From: CAYFFZ01 sp049976505
GTDB taxonomy: Archaea; Thermoproteota; Nitrososphaeria; Conexivisphaerales; UBA164
Length of the DNA stretch: 64,000 nt
NCBI GenBank assembly: GCA_049976505.1
Contig: JBMFIC010000003.1
Location: 62,001 to 126,000, forward strand
Direction: 5' to 3'
Below the pieces are notes generated by a model. That model made no database searches, was not told the DNA's origin, and saw only the letters and a list, made by a program, of their open reading frames with translations. A program made the translations under genes and the position numbers. Of the stretch, positions 1-8,004 are shown piece by piece (position 1 is the first letter of the stretch; each line of letters begins with the position of its first letter).

Positions 1-567
1 TGAAAACGCTATCAGAATTGCGGAAAATCCGCCCAGAACCATAAGCGCAAATAGGGCCTTCTGGGCCTTGACGTACAGATCAAGGCCCTTCACAACTATT
101 CCGAACGCCAGAACGAACAGAGCGACGGTTAAGCCAAAGACAGAGTACGGCGATGAAATGACCTCGATCAGATACGGGCTTACGTTTAAGTAGTAAATCG
201 TGGGGATCAGAACAACGTCAACAATATAGTACCCGAACCATGCCAGGAAGAAGAACTGCCAAAGGACCCATCCGGTAAAGGTCGTAACGAATCCCACCCC
301 AGGATTTATGAGCCTGCTCTGGAACACGTAGTCTCCTCCAGCAAGGGGCATCTCCCTGCTCAGAGTGTAATAGCTGTAGAAGAAGGGAATCGAAACCGCT
401 AGCATCGACAGGGTTCCAAAGAGAATGCTTCCCTCAGGAAAGGCCACAGGCTGGAAAGCGTAGAGCAAAAACCACATCATAGAGAAGAACGATATAGTAA
501 GAGAATTATACATGAAAACGTCAGAAAGCTTCATGGATTTTCTGAGGCCAGAGGCTCTTCTTTCCAT
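1..567 (-). CDS. APC-family amino acid permease, N-terminal part (runs off the window)
   Basis: Partial gene read from its ATG at 567 to the window edge without a stop: 189 residues of a polytopic membrane protein. The first segment after a short basic N-terminus, the MPLAGGDYVF stretch near residue 75 and the run of hydrophobic helices fit the amino acid-polyamine-organocation superfamily. Substrate cannot be told. It is divergent from another permease at 731. A TATA-like element lies about 25 nt before the ATG, so the transcript is probably leaderless. A perfect 12-bp palindrome sits between that box and the ATG. Confidence 0.8.
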   Translation of the reverse strand, partial: MERRASGLRKSMKLSDVFMYNSLTISFFSMMWFLLYAFQPVAFPEGSILFGTLSMLAVSIPFFYSYYTLSREMPLAGGDYVFQSRLINPGVGFVTTFTGWVLWQFFFLAWFGYYIVDVVLIPTIYYLNVSPYLIEVISSPYSVFGLTVALFVLAFGIVVKGLDLYVKAQKALFALMVLGGFSAILIAFS

Positions 568-573
568 AAATTA

Positions 574-585
574 GGCTCTAGAGCC
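574..585. promoter_or_regulatory. Perfect palindrome GGCTCTAGAGCC at a permease start
   Basis: A 12-bp perfect inverted repeat lies between the leftward TATA box and the ATG at 567, over or just before the expected transcription start. This is a typical place for a repressor operator in archaea. The role is inferred from position only. Confidence 0.35.
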
Positions 586-587
586 GC

Positions 588-598
588 TATATATAAAA
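588..598 (-). promoter_or_regulatory. TATA box of the leftward permease
   Basis: Reads TTTATATATAG on the minus strand and is centred about 25 nt before the ATG at 567, which is archaeal promoter geometry for a leaderless transcript. Confidence 0.55.
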
Positions 599-634
599 AA
601 TCGTTTATATATAAATTATAAGTTATGCATAAAA

Positions 635-721
635 ATGGTTAGTCATGCGTTTAATTATTTCGTAATCATCCTTCCTTGTCTCGTATTTGATCGAAAAAGT
701 TTATTAAAGTCAGGCTTTTAA
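635..721 (+). CDS. Possible 28-residue leaderless small ORF before the split permease
   Basis: ATG at 635 opens 28 codons ending in TAA at 719-721, nine bases before the permease ATG. A strong TATA-like run at 604-611 is about 26 nt upstream, the usual leaderless spacing. The product would be mostly hydrophobic around FNYFVIILPCLVF. There is no homology or codon evidence, and the permease has its own TATA-like box inside this ORF, so translation is speculative. Confidence 0.2.
   Translation: MVSHAFNYFVIILPCLVFDRKSLLKSGF
700..708 (+). promoter_or_regulatory. TATA box of the split permease
   Basis: TTTATTAAA centred about 27 nt before the ATG at 731. Confidence 0.45.
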
Positions 722-730
722 AGCGCTGCG

Positions 731-1678
731 ATGTCCCCGGATGAGGCCCAGTCTTCAGAGGTCAAGGCCAAGAAGTATGATCAGGGCTTAGTCAAGGGGC
801 TCTCTGACTTTGATCTTCTGATGCTGGTTATAGGCTCAGTTCTCGGGGGCTCATGGCTGTTTGGGGCGTATTACTCGGCCATGTATGTGGGCCCGGCCTC
901 CATCCTTTCGTGGATAATTGGAGGGGCGCTTCTGATCTTTGTAGCGATAGTGTGGGCCGAGGTTGGATCCATATTCCCGAAATCAGGGGGGCTTGTAAGA
1001 ATTCCGCAGTACACAAGCGGCACATTTGCCTCTTTTGTTATGGGCTGGGCGTACCTCCTGGGCATAATAACAGTTGCGCCAACTGAAACGCTGGGGGCCG
1101 TTCAGTATCTCTCTTCCTTTATCCCAGGGATATTCGTTAACGGCACGATAACGCTCAAGGGAGGACTGATAACGTTTGCGCTTCTGACCGTCTTCTTCTT
1201 TCTCAACTACTTTGGGGTGAAGCTCTTTGGAAAAGTAAACGATTCCTTTGGAGTCTGGAAGCTCATAATACCCACGATGGCGGTGATTCTGCTTATTGCA
1301 TTTTATCCACACCCTGAGAACTTCACATCGCTGCCCGGAGGCTTTGCTCCTTACGGATACTCCTCCATGTTCCTTGCTGTTTCCGCAGGCGGAATAATTT
1401 ACTCGTATCTTGGATTCAGGGAGTCAATAGATTATGCTGGCGAGTCGAAAAACCCGGAAAGGGCGATCCCGCTCTCAACGATAGGAGGTTTGGTGATCAT
1501 GATGATCCTGTATGTGCTCATTCAGGTAGCATTTATTGCTGGCCTTGACTGGAAGGCCTTGGGTCTGAGCCCCGGTGACTGGTCGGGCCTGCAGAGCACA
1601 GTTCTGTCGAACGGCCCGTTCTTTGAAATATTCAGGCTTTCCGGCATAGCGATACTGGTTGCATTTACACTTAGCTAA
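731..1678 (+). pseudogene. APC-family permease, N-terminal fragment cut by a TnpB element
   Basis: These 315 residues form the first two thirds of an amino acid permease: a hydrophilic N-terminus, then about eight membrane segments, with the family-like GGLVRIPQ and DYAGESKNPERAIP loops. The frame stops within a few bases of entering a TnpB element, so the last codon and TAA are element sequence. The remaining C-terminal segments are found beyond the element at 3153-3639. Joining the parts gives about 475 residues, the normal size for the family. The gene is therefore probably inactive here, although the fragment may still be transcribed. Confidence 0.85.
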
Positions 1679-1720
1679 AGCCTCGCCTTTTCAAGGCGGG
1701 GATGATCAACACATAAAACA

Positions 1721-1728
1721 TTTATAAG
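1721..1728 (+). promoter_or_regulatory. TATA box of tnpB copy 1
   Basis: TTTATAAG centred 26 nt before the tnpB ATG at 1751. The equivalent TTTATAAA precedes copy 2, so the element brings its own leaderless promoter. Confidence 0.55.
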
Positions 1729-1750
1729 TACTTTTTTAAATTTTATTTTC

Positions 1751-3105
1751 ATGGCGAAGGCCGGTCAACTTGATGCTGGTGGGGTGCCTGAGCCGACTCC
1801 TCAGGCTATACCGGCCGTCGCCGAAAACACAGTTGAGGTAAAGCCCAGCAATAAAAGGACTAACAAAGTACGCTTATTGCCGAAAGGAAGCATAGAAAGA
1901 AAGTTCAGAAAGCTCGGAGATTTATTCGCAAAGGCTTTCAACGAGCTGAACTACATGAGAAGGCAGCAGTTCTTTTCAGGGCAGAAGATAGACTTTGAAG
2001 GAACGGCAAAAACAATATACGAAAAATACAAAAGCCTGTTAGGATCGGCAAACGTCCAGCAACTGATCAAGAAGAACAATGAAGCTTGGCTCTCATACTT
2101 CAGCTTGCTCAAGGCAAGGAAGGAGGAAAGCTTCCTGGCTGGCTCAATCCTAAGCCTCCAGGCTACATGAAGGAAGACAGGAAGAGGAAGCTTTTGCTCG
2201 TAATAAGGAACGACAGTTATGCAGTGGATGAGCAGAACAAAGCCATTTTCCTGAAGTGGTTTAACATAAAAATTCCTTTCGCTGGACGTCTGCAGTGGTA
2301 CGGGAAGCAGGGCAGGCTCGAAATACACTACGATGAAACTAAACAGGCGTGGTACGCATCAATTCCAGTTGAAGTTGGAGCCGAAACGACAAGAAAAATC
2401 GTGAAAGGAAAAAGAAAGGAAGTCCAGAAAGAGAAGCCTATAGGAGAGAAAAGCGCCTCGATCGATCTCGGAATAAACATGCTCGCTTCAGCTGTCATTT
2501 CGGATGGCACATGGTTGCTTTATAAGGGAACGAGGGCAAAGGAGGACTTTTTCTACCTGCAGAAAAAGGTTTCAGAGGTTAAGTCGCTTGAAGACCGAGC
2601 AAAAAATCTAAAGCTAACAGAATGGTCTGAGGAGCTCAGGCTTGAGAGGAGGAGGCTTGAAGGGAAATTGAAGCGAAGAGAAGCTCACCTGTACAGAACA
2701 TTGGCATCGCACCTAATTAGAAAGCTCTGGTCTCTTGGTGTTTCAGCACTGTACATCGGCTATCCCTATGAAATTGCTCAGGAGAAAGGAAACAAGCTCA
2801 CTGAGAACTTATGGTCATATCGCGAGCTGATGGACGCAGTTGAGCTTGAGGCTCAGGAGTACGGAATGAAAGTATACGAGGTTATTGAGCACAGCACCTC
2901 AAGGCTCTGCGCGTATCACGATGCTGAAGTAACCCGAAGCCCAAGAGGAGTAATCAGGTGTCCTCTTGGGCACAGGCTTCACTCTGATCTAAACGGCGCG
3001 CTGAACATACTGAAGAAGGCAACAGGCTTGATAGTCCAGGGCACTGCAAGACCGCTTTCATATCTGGTGTTTCATGACGGAGTAGCTCCCGTTAAAGGGG
3101 AGTAA
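1751..3105 (+). pseudogene. tnpB: TnpB (OrfB) RNA-guided nuclease homologue, frameshifted
   Basis: The first frame (1751-2170) gives 139 residues ending in an unrelated tail. The second, starting before 2125, gives the rest, including the RuvC core and zinc finger, to 3105. Alignment with copy 2 places a one-base deletion near 2125-2130, in a purine run where copy 2 has one more G. The repaired protein would be 451 residues, the same length as copy 2. Visible features are a Pro-rich N-terminal extension, SIDLGINM (RuvC I), a CAYH...CPLGH zinc finger and HSDLNGALNI (RuvC III). A TTG at 2086 could start a 339-residue C-terminal product with the whole catalytic half, but nothing shows that it is used. 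Confidence 0.8.
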
Positions 3106-3152
3106 CCCTCGAGACCTCGGGAACCCCGCTCTGAAGGGCGGAGAGGAGGTCA
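3050..3152 (+). ncRNA. Candidate omegaRNA (reRNA) scaffold of TnpB copy 1
   Basis: In IS200/IS605 elements the guide RNA comes from the right end, overlaps the tnpB 3' end and takes its guide from the flank. Here the right end keeps CCCTCGAGACCTCGGG and the terminal hairpin ending GGAGGAGGTCA, nearly identical in copy 2 although the middle of tnpB has diverged. The guide would begin at 3153 (GTTTGTTTATTCC) and would match the uninterrupted permease site. The 5' limit shown is arbitrary. Confidence 0.4.
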
Positions 3153-3639
3153 GTTTGTTTATTCCGCGAGAAAATACGGAAGAAAGCTGTCGGTGGCGCT
3201 CTCATCTTCAGCTGTTTACCTGGCCGTCCTTTTCCTCATAACTTACTTCCTCGCATATCGGAGCATAGCGCTTCCCTACTCGGAAAGCATATCGGAGCAG
3301 ATAGGCTTCATATTTCCATTCCTTGAGTTCTGGAGCGCCCTTGTGGTTCTGCTGATCGCCTACATCTCTGTGAACTATTACGCAATAAACGAAAATGGAA
3401 GAAAACATGTGAGGTCAGGGCTGTGGATAGTAGCGCTGCTGGTTGCTTTGATTCTGATCTCGTTCTTTGGGCCCTACGGTCCTCTTGAGTCGCCTCTTAT
3501 AACCTTCCCTGAGGACAACTTGGTTGCTATAGCCATCGGGATCATCTTTTACCTGTGGTCGGTCAGGGTCTCCTTCTTCACGGAGGACCTTGAAGCGGTG
3601 CTAAGCGAGTACAGGGAAAGCGCCAAAAAACCGAACTAA
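3153..3639 (+). pseudogene. APC-family permease, C-terminal fragment
   Basis: Open frame continuing the permease cut at 1668, read as FVYSARKYGRKLSVAL from 3154, with four more membrane segments and a charged C-terminus ending AKKPN. It has no start of its own at the junction; GTG at 3193 would only give a 148-residue piece. Its frame agrees with the N-terminal fragment once the TnpB element is removed. Not expected to be functional alone. Confidence 0.8.
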
Positions 3640-3683
3640 TCGCCTGCGCTAATGCTTTTATGCGCCTGCAACCAATACAGTTC

Positions 3684-4376
3684 ATGTTAAAGTACTCGAT
3701 AGAAGGAAACGATTTCCAGCATCTGAGAGTAACTCTTGAGCCGGGTGAGAGGATATACGTGGACGGGGGCCATCTTATATCAAAGGATTCCAGCGTAGCC
3801 ATGAGAACGGTGATGCAGGGAGGATTTCTTTCAGCGTTAAAGAGGACATTAACAGGAAGCACATTTTTCGTTACTGAGCTTGAGGGACCAGGCGATGCGG
3901 TCCTTGCAGACGTGTTTCCTGGAAAGGTGTTCGAGGTTGACCTAAACGGGAACTCGGTGCTGGCCGAGTCACATTCTTTCCTGGCTGCAGAGGAGGGCGT
4001 TAACTACGATGCTAAGATGGTAGGAATAGGGGCCGGCATACTCGCTGGGGAGGGCCTCTTCTTCGCGAGGTTCAGCGGGCACGGAAGGCTCTTCCTTCAC
4101 GCCTATGGCGGCCTTGTTGTAAGGGAGCTAAGACCAAACGAAAGGATCTAGGTTGAGGCAGGGCATCTTCTTGCGTTTGACGATGGAATGAAGTACTCTG
4201 TATCCACCGTCGGGGGAATAAGGTCGATGCTTTTCTCTCATGAAGGGTGGTTCTTCGTGAGCCTAGAGGGTCCCGGAAGAGCTTATCTTCACACCGTGAC
4301 GGCCCAGCAGCTCGCCTACGTTATTGAGCCATTTCTGCCAAGACAGGGAGGCGGGGGTATTCAGATAAGCTTCTAA
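3684..4376 (+). pseudogene. AIM24/TIGR00266-family protein with an in-frame UAG
   Basis: The reading frame runs from ATG 3684 (MLKYSIEGNDF) to TAA at 4376, interrupted only by TAG at 4149-4151. Sequence on both sides belongs to one protein: LRPNERI, stop, then VEAGHLLAFDDGMKYSVSTVGG. The whole is about 230 residues, normal for the beta-rich AIM24/TIGR00266 family of unknown function. I prefer ATG 3684 to the one at 3660 because family members begin this way and TATA-like CTTTTATG at 3655-3662 is about 25 nt upstream. UAG is an ordinary stop elsewhere in this window (mtnA, hisS, thrC), so pyrrolysine decoding is unlikely. A nonsense mutation or a base-call error fits best. Confidence 0.75.
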
Positions 4377-4435
4377 ATGGGCAGAGCTCCGCCCGTTTAA
4401 AAGGCCTAAGATAAAATAAAATAAGAAGGATGTTT

Positions 4436-4927
4436 TTATGAAATTTGGGTCGCGGTTATTACCGGGGAGAGAATGTACTGTCCCCGTCCGTTTTGTATGA
4501 GGTGAGGTCCTATAAGTATCTCCAGCTTTGCCGTCTTGCCTCCCTGCACTTTGAGCCCTCCTGGAACTATTGGAATCTTGATTACGCCGCTGGGAACGGT
4601 AACTGTCACGTTAACTCCAGCTATGGTAACTGTCGCGGAGCTTATAACGAGCCTGACTTCAGTATAGTTGCCTGGAGGTATTGATGCTGAGGCAAGGAAG
4701 GAGAGGTTAGACGATAGAAGCACTGTCTTCGTCTGGTTTGAGACGGTTATCCACTGGCCGCTCTTTGAGTGAAGCATAATAGATGAAATGGTAAGATAGA
4801 TTGGATCTGCGTTGCCCGTAGTCACGTAGATGTCTACCGTTCCGTGCGAAGCAACATAATAATAGTATCCTCCGGCCGCAGCAATTACTATTATTGCGAT
4901 TATGCCCAGAGCTACGCCCGTGTTCAT
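4436..4927 (-). CDS. DUF4382 domain protein, membrane-anchored and extracellular
   Basis: 163 residues. The N-terminus MNTGVALGIIAIIVIAAAGG is a single membrane segment or signal anchor. The rest is a beta-rich, Asn/Thr/Ser-rich domain with VDIYVTTGNADPIYLTISSIMLHS, characteristic of DUF4382. Several N-x-S/T sites suggest glycosylation on the cell surface. Start chosen at 4927 rather than 4969 because a TATA-like element lies about 26 nt upstream and the hydrophobic anchor then begins at once. Function unknown. Confidence 0.75.
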   Translation of the reverse strand: MNTGVALGIIAIIVIAAAGGYYYYVASHGTVDIYVTTGNADPIYLTISSIMLHSKSGQWITVSNQTKTVLLSSNLSFLASASIPPGNYTEVRLVISSATVTIAGVNVTVTVPSGVIKIPIVPGGLKVQGGKTAKLEILIGPHLIQNGRGQYILSPVITATQIS

Positions 4928-4984
4928 ATCACTGTTTTTGAACGGATAAAAATAAGCTCTTCGCATCAACCATTTACTTTTTCG

Positions 4985-5854
4985 TTAGAGCGCGCTCATA
5001 ATAGAATTTATGATTATCAGAACAAACACGATGCCTAGATAAAGATTCGAAAATATAAATAGCTTCTTGGAGTCTCCCTCTATGTCCGAGCTAACAAGGA
5101 GCTTTATTGAGAGATAAAGTATCACGAGGCCAGCGGCCACCATAATAACCGAAAAAATTGTGCTCATGAACTTGAGCGCATATGAAAATGCGACCGCAAA
5201 CAACATGACCGCCGATGCGGCTATCGCATAGGACGCGCTTCTTACCCCTTTAACCACGGGCAACATGGGCACGTTAGCGTTGCGGTAATCCTCCCTGTAC
5301 TTTATAGCTATGCTCCATATATGAACTGGCGTCCAAATTATGATAAGAAGCATAAGAAGAAACGGCGCAGGCGCGAAGAGGATTCCGGAGGCTAAGCTGT
5401 ACCCAGCCATCACGGGTGTACCGCCTGCTATTGATCCTATCAGTATGTTGTAATACGTTCTCCTCTTGCTCAGGAAATTATAAAGAACCGGATCAAATAT
5501 GACCCCCATAACGATCCAGAAAAGCTCGTAAATGCTGGAATACAGCGCCAGTAGGAGACCTACTGAAAGGACCACGAAGGAAAACCTCAGTGCCTCCTGC
5601 GGGGTTAGCTTTCCTGATGGAAGCGCCCTGTTGCAGGTTCTTTTCATTTTGGCGTCTATGTCCCTGTCTATGTAGTTTGAAAGAGCGTTCGCGCCAGCTA
5701 TTGAAAGGTAAAGGCCTATCATTCCAACAAGGAATCGAAAAACGTGCGCAGCAATGGGCCTGAGGGCCATAAATGCACCAGTAATGCCTCCCAGGAAGAG
5801 GAGGAAGGAGACCTGAGGCTTTGTGAGGTTTAGATAAGCGCCGGGCTTTCCCAT
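4985..5854 (-). CDS. ctaB: Protohaem IX farnesyltransferase (haem O synthase)
   Basis: A 289-residue UbiA-superfamily membrane prenyltransferase that adds a farnesyl-type chain to haem B, giving haem O for haem-copper terminal oxidases. It has the first Asp-rich motif NALSNYIDRDIDAKMKRT near residue 60, the haem O synthase signatures CNRALPSGKL and RRTYYNILIGSIAGGTPVMAGY, and the second motif WTPVHIWSIAIKYREDY, within about nine membrane segments. It implies aerobic respiration with an oxidase encoded elsewhere. It is a single gene between the DUF4382 protein and tRNA-Val. Confidence 0.92.
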   Translation of the reverse strand: MGKPGAYLNLTKPQVSFLLFLGGITGAFMALRPIAAHVFRFLVGMIGLYLSIAGANALSNYIDRDIDAKMKRTCNRALPSGKLTPQEALRFSFVVLSVGLLLALYSSIYELFWIVMGVIFDPVLYNFLSKRRTYYNILIGSIAGGTPVMAGYSLASGILFAPAPFLLMLLIIIWTPVHIWSIAIKYREDYRNANVPMLPVVKGVRSASYAIAASAVMLFAVAFSYALKFMSTIFSVIMVAAGLVILYLSIKLLVSSDIEGDSKKLFIFSNLYLGIVFVLIIINSIMSAL

Positions 5855-5899
5855 TCGAAGCTCTTAAGAGCTGATCAAAGATAACCTTTTCCCAGAAAG

Positions 5900-5974
5900 T
5901 GGGCCGGGCCGGATTCGAACCGGCGACCTCCGCCGTGTGAGGGCGACGTGCTAACCAGGCTACACCACCGGCCC
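5900..5974 (-). tRNA. tRNA-Val (anticodon CAC)
   Basis: 75 nt folding as a complete cloverleaf on the minus strand: 7-bp acceptor GGGCCGG/CCGGCCC, D arm GTGT/GCAC, anticodon stem TCGCC/GGCGG with loop CTCACAC (anticodon CAC), T arm GCCGG-TTCGAAT-CCGGC, discriminator A. No intron and no encoded CCA. The very GC-rich stems fit a thermophile. Confidence 0.96.
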
Positions 5975-6011
5975 TGTAATCTTTCATTTTTAGATCCGTA
6001 TAAAAGCGTTT

Positions 6012-6935
6012 CTAGTCCCCCTTTTCCTCCTTGCCCTTTCCCCTGAACAGCTCAAAGTGCTTGGGAGGAGGCTTCTCTCTTTCATATAGCTCCTTTCTCT
6101 TTGCCTCAAGCAGGCTATCCTCTCTGCCCAGCAGTGATGCGTACGTCGTGTAGCTGATTCCCTCAGGGAGCGCTTCTTTCCAGTTCGTGCTCCTTAAAAG
6201 ATGATGCGCTATGATGAGCTGATCCGGCTTTGTCCTTTTAACGATCTCCTGCAGAAGCTCTTTTGAAAGCTTCAGATCATCCTCATCGAACGCGTAGCCA
6301 AGCAAATAGTAGGGAAATCCTCCCACGATGATAACATCGGGTTTAGTTTCAGTGGCAAACTTGACCGCGGCCTTGGATAGCGGGCCCTGAACATCAGGAA
6401 GATAGGTCATCGAATAGCCCTTGTGCTTTATGGAGATCCCGATGACGTAGCCCGTCCTGCTTCCTTCCCTGCCATGCGGTATGGGGTCCGAGATCCTGAT
6501 CTTTACCTTACCGGCATTAATCGTCATGCCGTCAGCGAATATCCATTCCCTGGCCATGGATGAGGCGCTTTTGTGCAACATGTATCCGCGCACCCTTTGG
6601 CTGTAGTTTGCGCTTTTGAAATCCTTGGCAAGAACTACCTTTCCAGAGTATATGTTTTCGCCCCTGGTTCCCATGTACACGCTGCTGTAAGTTGGCGTGT
6701 AGTGGTCCCTGTGATAGTGAGAAATAAAGAGATATTCGGCGTTCTCAAGCTCCTTCTCAAGCCTCCTTCTGAACTCAGCAAGCGCCTCAAGCTCCCGTGG
6801 ATGGGGTGGAAGACCATACCTTCTGGGCGCAAGGCTTGCGCCCGGATCAAGTATGATCTCCGTTCCGTCCGCATCGACCTTAATGCACATTGACCTTATC
6901 CCCAGGGATTCCTCCCCCAGCGGAGTTATCCTCAA
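6012..6935 (-). CDS. UPF0282 metallo-beta-lactamase-fold protein
   Basis: 307 residues of the archaeal UPF0282/COG2248 family of predicted metal-dependent hydrolases. The metal motif SHYHRDHYTP lies near residue 74, with further conserved DPIPHGREGSRTGYVIG, YLPDVQGP and LIIAHHLLR segments. Substrate unknown. The start is TTG at 6935 (MRITPLGEESLGIRSM), which matches the usual family N-terminus. Charged Lys/Glu-rich C-terminal tail. Divergent from the DUF998 gene. Confidence 0.88.
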   Translation of the reverse strand: MRITPLGEESLGIRSMCIKVDADGTEIILDPGASLAPRRYGLPPHPRELEALAEFRRRLEKELENAEYLFISHYHRDHYTPTYSSVYMGTRGENIYSGKVVLAKDFKSANYSQRVRGYMLHKSASSMAREWIFADGMTINAGKVKIRISDPIPHGREGSRTGYVIGISIKHKGYSMTYLPDVQGPLSKAAVKFATETKPDVIIVGGFPYYLLGYAFDEDDLKLSKELLQEIVKRTKPDQLIIAHHLLRSTNWKEALPEGISYTTYASLLGREDSLLEAKRKELYEREKPPPKHFELFRGKGKEEKGD

Positions 6936-6960
6936 GACAAGATGCTCATGCTCTCATCTT

Positions 6961-6973
6961 AAATATAAAATTA
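6961..6973 (+). promoter_or_regulatory. TATA box deciding the start of the DUF998 gene
   Basis: AAATATAAAATTA is centred about 30 nt before GTG 7000 and supports that start rather than the earlier in-frame ATG at 6853, which lies inside the divergent UPF0282 gene. Confidence 0.5.
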
Positions 6974-6999
6974 TTAAGGCGGGAATTCTAATCGGTTAT

Positions 7000-7563
7000 G
7001 TGAACGGCAACTCATACCTGGAGCGCGCAGGGGTTATAACCTTTGTAGGGACCTTTCAGTTCATAATCATGATGATTGTAGCGGAGGCGGAGTACAAAGG
7101 GTACAGCATAAGCTCCAACTACATAAGCGATCTTGGAGTGGGCTCTACGGCGCCTATATTTAACTTCTCTATAATGATCTTCGGAATGGCTGTTATGATT
7201 TCATCATACCTAGTTTATAAGGGCCTGAAAACGAAGCTCTTCCCGGCCCTCATGTTCATAGGAGGTCTGGGCGCTTTTCTGGTGGGGGTGTTTCCGGAGT
7301 ACACTCCTTATCACATACACACGATCGTCTCGTTTATTACGTTCCTGTTCGGCTCGCTTGCTGTCATAAGCTCCTATAGGCTTCAGGGATCTTTAATGAA
7401 ATACGTATCGGTCCTTGTAGGCCTCTTCTCTCTTATCTCGCTTTTCCTCTTTGCATCAGGGGTCACGCTTGGGCTTGGGGTAGGCGGCATAGAGAGGATG
7501 ATAGCTTATCCGGTTCTTTTATGGATACTTTATTTCAGCGGATACCTCTACAGATCGTCTTAG
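7000..7563 (+). CDS. DUF998 family membrane protein
   Basis: 187 residues with six hydrophobic segments. The order of segments, the SNYISDLGVGSTAPIFN loop after the first helix and the GVFPEYTPYHIHTIVSF motif near residue 105 match DUF998, a small archaeal and bacterial membrane family without a known function. Start chosen at GTG 7000 from TATA spacing. The thioesterase gene follows after 39 bases. Confidence 0.75.
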   Translation: MNGNSYLERAGVITFVGTFQFIIMMIVAEAEYKGYSISSNYISDLGVGSTAPIFNFSIMIFGMAVMISSYLVYKGLKTKLFPALMFIGGLGAFLVGVFPEYTPYHIHTIVSFITFLFGSLAVISSYRLQGSLMKYVSVLVGLFSLISLFLFASGVTLGLGVGGIERMIAYPVLLWILYFSGYLYRSS

Positions 7564-7602
7564 CTCAGCAAAGCTTTTAGATGCTCGTGGCTGATACATA
7601 TT

Positions 7603-8004
7603 ATGAGCCTGGACTTTCTCAAGGAGATCTTAGAGAGCGACCCGTTTCTCAAGCACGTTGGGATTAAGGTCAAAAACATCCAGCAGGGAGGGTGCGAGCT
7701 CTATATGGACTTCAGGGAGGAGATAACGAGGTTCGGAGGCTTCGTTAACGGAGGGGCCATAGCAACGCTTGCCGACGCCGCTGGCGGATGCGCGGCGCTG
7801 ACCAGCAACCTCGGTTACAACGAAGTGACAGTAGATCTTGAAATTACGTACATGAGGCCGATAACAACGGGCCCCATAGTTGCAAGATCTAGGATTATCA
7901 AGAGCGGAAAGAACCTGGCCTATGCGCTGATTGAGGTCTATGACGGGAACAACGCGCTGTGCAGCATCGTAAAGGGCACGTACTTTTATACAGAGCGATT
8001 TTAG
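7603..8004 (+). CDS. PaaI-type hotdog thioesterase
   Basis: 133 residues of the hotdog fold, PaaI/COG2050 group, which hydrolyses acyl- or aryl-CoA esters. The motif GGFVNGGAIATLADAAGGCAA near residue 45 holds the helix that carries the catalytic acidic residue, followed by the typical VTVDLEITYMRPITTG strand pair. It may recycle CoA for the nearby fatty-acid genes. The stop shares four bases (TTAG) with the stop of the convergent transporter gene. Confidence 0.88.
   Translation: MSLDFLKEILESDPFLKHVGIKVKNIQQGGCELYMDFREEITRFGGFVNGGAIATLADAAGGCAALTSNLGYNEVTVDLEITYMRPITTGPIVARSRIIKSGKNLAYALIEVYDGNNALCSIVKGTYFYTERF

Larger units (their letters stand above)
1669..3152 (+). mobile_element. IS200/IS605-type element carrying only tnpB, copy 1
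   Basis: Boundaries come from comparison with copy 2 at 29143-30712. Both begin just after TTTAC, share TTAGCTAAAGCCTCGCC at the left and end in GGAGGAGGTCA at the right. The left end folds as a GC-rich hairpin, and the right end carries a related hairpin (CTGAAGG loop) plus CCCTCGAGACCTCGGG. There is no target duplication, as expected of single-strand IS200/IS605 transposition. Removing 1669-3152 restores the permease reading frame, which supports the right boundary independently. No TnpA is encoded, so movement would need a transposase in trans. Its tnpB has a frameshift. Confidence 0.8.

Noticed and set aside
4149..4151. UAG as a pyrrolysine codon
   Set aside because: UAG terminates several ordinary genes in the window and no pyl genes are seen; a mutation or base error is simpler.
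5493..5987. 164-codon minus-strand ORF across ctaB and tRNA-Val
   Set aside because: It reads through a perfect tRNA gene and out of frame through haem O synthase.
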